DNA of 9,010 nucleotides. Origin: Methylococcales bacterium. GTDB lineage: Bacteria > Pseudomonadota > Gammaproteobacteria > Methylococcales > Methylomonadaceae. Below the pieces are notes generated by a model. That model did no database searches and was not told the DNA's origin. It saw nothing but the letters and a program-made list of their open reading frames with translations. The position numbers and the translations under genes are program-made. Of the stretch, positions 5,800 to 9,010 are shown piece by piece. The DNA is taken from assembly GCA_023146575.1 (NCBI GenBank), contig JAGLBU010000077.1:1-9010 (forward strand). Direction: 5' to 3'. Each line of letters begins with the position of its first letter. Position 1 is the stretch's first letter.

Positions 5800-7212
5800 A
5801 TGAATCAAAGACGTATAGATAATCACAGCCTATCTTTTATCAAACAATACAGCCTAGAAGACCGCCACTTACTCTTTTTTATAGCGGATTTTATCGTCAT
5901 AATTAGCTCGGCTATTTTTGCCTACTATTTAGTCTATCAGCACTTTAATATTCCAAATGATTACCGTACTATTATTGTTATTAATAGTCTTATCATTTTA
6001 TTAAGTTCCTCTTTTTATCGACTCTATCAATCATGGCGAGGGCTGGTTTTTTTATCCCAGCTGTATAAAGTTTTTACGGTTTGGTTTGTGTCATTTGCCT
6101 GTTTATTAACCTTACTTTTTTTTGCCAAACAATTTGAGTTTTTTTCAATTACGTGGATAAAAATGTGGTTTGCTATTGGCGCTGCGAGTACTTGCCTCTA
6201 CCGAACCTTATCCATCTTAATTTTAAATAAACTGCGTCAACAAGGTAAAAATATAAAAGAAGTTATTATTGTGGGAAATGGTAAAATTATTGACGATATT
6301 ACACATGTGAGTAAACTTCATCCTGAATATGGCTTTAAGATCATTCAAGTCATGCCCTTGTCCCATTTCAATAAGCCAAATGATGTTATTTATCAAAAAT
6401 TAGTAGATACCATCTCCATGAAGCGCCAAGATACAGAACTCTGGATTTGCCTGCCACTTGCGGACAGCTTTATTGTCAAAAATATACTGAAAAATTTACG
6501 CTATTCGACGGTCGAAATTCGTTTTTTTCCTGATTTAGAAGATTTAAGTATTTTAAATTATGATGCGACCAATTTAATGGGCTTTCATAGTTTAAATTTA
6601 AGCTGCAGTTCTATTACAGATACCAAGGCCTCTATCAAACGTTACGAAGATGTTATTCTCTCATTAATCATTCTCGCCCTAATTAGCGTGCCGTGCTTAA
6701 TTATTATGATAGGGATTAAATTAACCTCACGCGGCCCTGTTTTATTCAAACAAAAACGCCATGGTGCTAAAAAAGAAATATTCGATGTTTATAAATTTCG
6801 ATCCATGACGGTTGGCAACGAAAACGCCAAGGTGAAACAAGCGACTAAAAATGATGCAAGAATTACTAAATTTGGGGGGTTTTTACGTAAAACCAGTCTT
6901 GATGAACTGCCGCAGTTTATTAACGTATTGCAAGGCAATATGTCGATTGTAGGCCCCAGACCCCACGCGTTATCACACAATGAACATTACAAAGGTTTGG
7001 TTGAAACCTATATGTGGCGGCACAAAGTCAAACCTGGCATTACAGGCTGGGCGCAAGTCAATGGTTATCGCGGTGAAACCGATACTTTAGATAAAATGCA
7101 AAAAAGAGTCGAATACGATCTGTGGTATATCGAAAACTGGTCGTTGTTTTTAGATTTAAAAATCATCTTCTCAACTATTTTCAAAGGCTTTATTAATAAA
7201 AATGCCTATTAA
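5800..7212 (+). CDS. Polyprenyl-phosphate sugar-1-phosphate transferase (WcaJ-type), starts exopolysaccharide synthesis
   Basis: A 470-residue inner-membrane enzyme that moves a sugar-1-phosphate, in characterised relatives usually glucose-1-phosphate, from UDP-sugar to undecaprenyl phosphate, the first step of a polysaccharide repeat. Four N-terminal membrane segments lie at about 24-46, 57-75, 88-109 and 119-142. A soluble Rossmann-like domain follows (VIIVGNG at 155-161, to about 265). A fifth hydrophobic helix at 284-307 carries Pro298, as in the re-entrant helix of WcaJ and PglC. The catalytic domain has FKQKRHG, DVYKFRSM, TSLDELPQ with the Asp368-Glu369 catalytic pair, IVGPRP and KPGITGWAQVNGYRG, so it appears complete and active. 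Length and domain order match WcaJ and GumD; the exact sugar cannot be read from sequence. No good ribosome-binding site precedes the ATG. No glycosyltransferases, Wzx or Wzy are nearby, so this is an orphan initiator or the edge of a dispersed set. Confidence 0.92.
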   Translation: MNQRRIDNHSLSFIKQYSLEDRHLLFFIADFIVIISSAIFAYYLVYQHFNIPNDYRTIIVINSLIILLSSSFYRLYQSWRGLVFLSQLYKVFTVWFVSFACLLTLLFFAKQFEFFSITWIKMWFAIGAASTCLYRTLSILILNKLRQQGKNIKEVIIVGNGKIIDDITHVSKLHPEYGFKIIQVMPLSHFNKPNDVIYQKLVDTISMKRQDTELWICLPLADSFIVKNILKNLRYSTVEIRFFPDLEDLSILNYDATNLMGFHSLNLSCSSITDTKASIKRYEDVILSLIILALISVPCLIIMIGIKLTSRGPVLFKQKRHGAKKEIFDVYKFRSMTVGNENAKVKQATKNDARITKFGGFLRKTSLDELPQFINVLQGNMSIVGPRPHALSHNEHYKGLVETYMWRHKVKPGITGWAQVNGYRGETDTLDKMQKRVEYDLWYIENWSLFLDLKIIFSTIFKGFINKNAY

Positions 7213-7233
7213 TACTCAAGGAAAACCAAAACT

Positions 7234-7731
7234 ATGTTTACCATCCTAAAAATTAGCCTCCATTTAGTTCTCCTGTCTTTTTTGCTCACTAATCCATTGC
7301 AGGCCAAAGAAATAACGCAACAAAACTGGTTGAATCATCCTGAAATCAAACAAATAAGAGACCTTTATAAAGATATAGAACAACAAGTAGCCAATAAAAC
7401 TTTACGCAAAACCTTTAAACATACGGATTGTGAATTACAAGCGACAGGCTTTGATATGACGTTTTATAACGATCAAAAAAATACCCGAAAATATTCCATT
7501 ATCGTACAGACTGAAGACTCAAAAGAATCCAGTAGCTACTACTATGATAAACAAAAAATGCTGCGATTTATTTTTTCAGTGTATAACGAAGTCGGTAGTA
7601 ACCCTCAAGAAACACGAGGCTATTATAATGCCAGTGGTCAGCATCTTTATACCCACTATTCAAAAGGCTCAGGCTTTATGCCACAGATTATTAAAATGCC
7701 AAAAAAACACCTAAATCACTTGTGCCATTAA
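7234..7731 (+). CDS. Small exported protein of unknown function
   Basis: A 165-residue protein. Residues 1-24 are a clear Sec signal peptide (hydrophobic LVLLSFLLTN, cleavage after LQA), so it should reach the periplasm or outside. The mature part begins with a helical stretch (about 35-60) and then looks beta-rich, with aromatic strands such as YSIIVQTED, SSYYYD, RFIFSVYNEV and TRGYYNASG. Only two cysteines remain after cleavage, Cys66 and Cys164 near the C-terminus; they could form a disulfide joining the two ends. No family is recognised. AAGGA lies 11 bases before the ATG, a rather long spacing, and the start is 21 bases beyond the sugar-phosphate transferase stop, so the two genes very likely share a transcript and perhaps a role in polysaccharide or envelope biology. 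Its stop overlaps the stop of the opposite gene by three bases (TTA/TAA). Confidence 0.8.
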   Translation: MFTILKISLHLVLLSFLLTNPLQAKEITQQNWLNHPEIKQIRDLYKDIEQQVANKTLRKTFKHTDCELQATGFDMTFYNDQKNTRKYSIIVQTEDSKESSSYYYDKQKMLRFIFSVYNEVGSNPQETRGYYNASGQHLYTHYSKGSGFMPQIIKMPKKHLNHLCH

Positions 7732-8828
7732 AACCGATTAATATCAAAGGCACTGATGGGTAAATCACTCTTTCCGTCTAAAATTAATTCAGCCATAATT
7801 TTGCCAATAATGGGTGCTAATTGAAACCCATGTGCCGAAAACCCAAACGCATGATAGACCGTTTTTTCAGTCCTTGATTGACTAATTACGGGTAAATTAT
7901 CGGGCATAAAACCTTCAAGCCCTGCCCATGCTCGAACAATGCGAACATTTTTTAATTGTGGAAATAATGCCATTACCGTTTGCGCACTTTCAGATAATTT
8001 ATCCCAATCCATTTCGGTGTGTTGCTTTTTAAAATCCAATGTTGCTAAATGCGCGCCGCCAATCACTAATGTGCCATTTTGCATTTGTTTAAACGATAAT
8101 TTCCGACTCGCCGCCCCGACCACAGGGTCAATAAAATGAGGCAAGCGTTCGGTCACCATCATCATGGGTGCTTTAGCAGTTAATGGCACACCCTCCCCTA
8201 ACATTTCAGCAAATTTATTTGCCCATGCCCCCGCGCAGTTAATTAAAATAGGCGCTTCAAATTCACCCTTTTGCGTCCGAACGCGCCAATCATGGTCTAT
8301 TTTATCAAAGCGATACACTTCATTATGAGTTGAGTACTGAACCCCCAAAGATTCAGCTTTATGCCGAAATGCCGTCAAGGCATGATAAGGGCGTGCATAC
8401 CCATCTTCACGCGAAATCAAAGCCCCCACACAATGCGGAGCTAAAGCAGGTACCATTTTGTATAATTCTTTTTTACTGATGATTTCCTCATGCGAATAAC
8501 CTAAAGAAGTCACTAACACTTGCCGCTGACGTAATTTTTTCAAATCACTTTTATTTTCAGCCACCCGAATTTGCCCAGGAAAGTGCGTATCACACTCTGA
8601 ATCCACCAACGCTTCAATATTACGCCACATTTTTGCCGAGGCGACCGCTAACGGAATTTCGGCAACATCACGGTTCAGTTGTCGTAAGCCCCCCGCGTTA
8701 ACCCCCGAAGCATGACGACCTGCACTGTCTTTTTCGATAATAATAGATTTGCACCCTCGCATTGCCAGTTGTAAAGCAATGGATGAACCCATCAAGCCCC
8801 CACCAATAATTAATACGTCTGTTTTCAT
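7728..8828 (-). CDS. FAD-dependent amine/amino-acid dehydrogenase beta subunit (DAO family, HcnC/OoxB-like)
   Basis: A 366-residue flavoprotein of the D-amino-acid oxidase/glycine oxidase fold. The N-terminal FAD site has GGGLMG at 9-14 with Glu32 at the end of the second strand, then GRHASGVNAGGLRQ. A second FAD-contact segment is CAGAWA at 198-203. The C-terminus has WAGLEGFMPDNLPVI and GFSAHGFQLAPIIG, typical of the beta subunits of HCN synthase (HcnC), octopine/nopaline oxidases and D-hydroxyproline dehydrogenase. These enzymes oxidise a C-N bond and pass electrons through an iron-sulfur alpha subunit. The gene directly upstream is such an alpha subunit, and the two overlap as ATGA, so translational coupling and a heteromeric complex are expected. 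Length matches this group. There is no signal peptide; the enzyme would be cytosolic or peripheral to the membrane. The substrate (glycine, an opine, an imino acid or another N-alkyl amino acid) cannot be decided from sequence. A single-subunit glycine oxidase is unlikely given the partner. Confidence 0.88.
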   Translation of the reverse strand: MKTDVLIIGGGLMGSSIALQLAMRGCKSIIIEKDSAGRHASGVNAGGLRQLNRDVAEIPLAVASAKMWRNIEALVDSECDTHFPGQIRVAENKSDLKKLRQRQVLVTSLGYSHEEIISKKELYKMVPALAPHCVGALISREDGYARPYHALTAFRHKAESLGVQYSTHNEVYRFDKIDHDWRVRTQKGEFEAPILINCAGAWANKFAEMLGEGVPLTAKAPMMMVTERLPHFIDPVVGAASRKLSFKQMQNGTLVIGGAHLATLDFKKQHTEMDWDKLSESAQTVMALFPQLKNVRIVRAWAGLEGFMPDNLPVISQSRTEKTVYHAFGFSAHGFQLAPIIGKIMAELILDGKSDLPISAFDINRF

Positions 8829-9010
8829 TGTCTTTTCTCAGTGGGTAATGAGGCTAATTGTCCTATGGTAATCGGGGTAATCGGGGGACGACCACGGTAT
8901 AGACCTGATATGTTCACTGATTTGCCTGTTTCTGCTGCCACAATATGCGCCACTGCATTGGCACATTGTCGCCCTTGACACGCTCCCATGCCACAACGAG
9001 TTATAAATTT
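8825..9010 (-). CDS. C-terminal tail of the iron-sulfur/FAD alpha subunit (HcnB/OoxA-like), cut by the window edge
   Basis: The minus-strand frame is open from the right edge for 61 residues and ends in TGA overlapping the ATG of the beta subunit. The visible start, TRCGMGACQGRQC, is the second half of the BFD-type [2Fe-2S] motif (Cys-x4-Cys, here at visible residues 6 and 11), and RPPITPITIGQLA is the conserved end of HcnB, opine oxidase alpha and related subunits. In complete relatives an FAD/NAD(P)-type Rossmann domain precedes this part; it would lie to the right of the window. The order alpha then beta is that of hcnB-hcnC. The fragment is too short to fix the substrate class. The gene is missing from standard ORF calls here because its start is not in the window. 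Confidence 0.85.
   Translation of the reverse strand, partial: KFITRCGMGACQGRQCANAVAHIVAAETGKSVNISGLYRGRPPITPITIGQLASLPTEKRQ

Noticed and set aside
8869..8886. Tandem 9-base duplication TAATCGGGG x2 near the right edge.
   Set aside because: It encodes the ITP-ITP part of the conserved RPPxxPxxxG tail of the alpha subunit, whose length is normal, so there is no sign of a mutational insertion.

Overview
The window most likely comes from a gammaproteobacterial methanotroph or methylotroph (Methylococcales-like). The main evidence is a tandem pair of NAD(P)-dependent methylene-tetrahydromethanopterin dehydrogenase genes (mtdB family), a C1-oxidation enzyme found in few bacterial groups. It is supported by moderately AT-rich DNA and by an isocitrate dehydrogenase whose cofactor-site residues predict NAD+, a type described from Methylococcus. 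The taxon is an inference; there is no rRNA or other phylogenetic marker here.

Layout. (1) 1-990, + strand: the 3' part of a gene whose start lies left of the window, encoding a beta-strand-rich, probably outer-membrane or surface protein of unknown function. (2) 1069-3668, - strand: three genes, read from the right: an NAD-type isocitrate dehydrogenase with its own terminator, a secreted or anchored TPR protein with a lysine-rich linker, and a small lipoprotein made almost entirely of ten uninterrupted 11-residue repeats. A hairpin at 1013-1044 closes this block and lies between convergent genes. (3) 3669-3853: a divergent promoter region between the isocitrate dehydrogenase gene and mtdB. 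(4) 3854-5725, + strand: two mtdB-family paralogues in tandem, each with a good ribosome-binding site. (5) 5800-7731, + strand: a WcaJ-type polyprenyl-phosphate sugar-1-phosphate transferase that starts exopolysaccharide synthesis, followed closely by a small exported protein of unknown function. (6) 7728-9010, - strand: the beta subunit (DAO-family flavoprotein) of a HcnBC/opine-oxidase-like dehydrogenase and, overlapping it by ATGA, the C-terminal tail of its iron-sulfur alpha subunit, cut by the right edge.

How the parts fit: the MtdB pair oxidises methylene-H4MPT to methenyl-H4MPT during formaldehyde oxidation and yields NAD(P)H; isocitrate dehydrogenase is the divergently transcribed central-carbon neighbour. 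The two MtdB copies differ where the Rossmann fold reads the 2'-phosphate of the cofactor (Gly-Arg-Gln-Arg against Val-Asp-His), which suggests that one favours NADP+ and the other NAD+. The polysaccharide gene, the repeat lipoprotein, the TPR protein and the beta-rich protein all point to the cell envelope, but nothing ties them into one pathway.

No tRNA, rRNA, CRISPR array, insertion sequence or phage gene was seen. No gene-free stretch exceeds 300 bases; the longest gaps are about 185 bases (3669-3853) and 169 bases (1624-1792).
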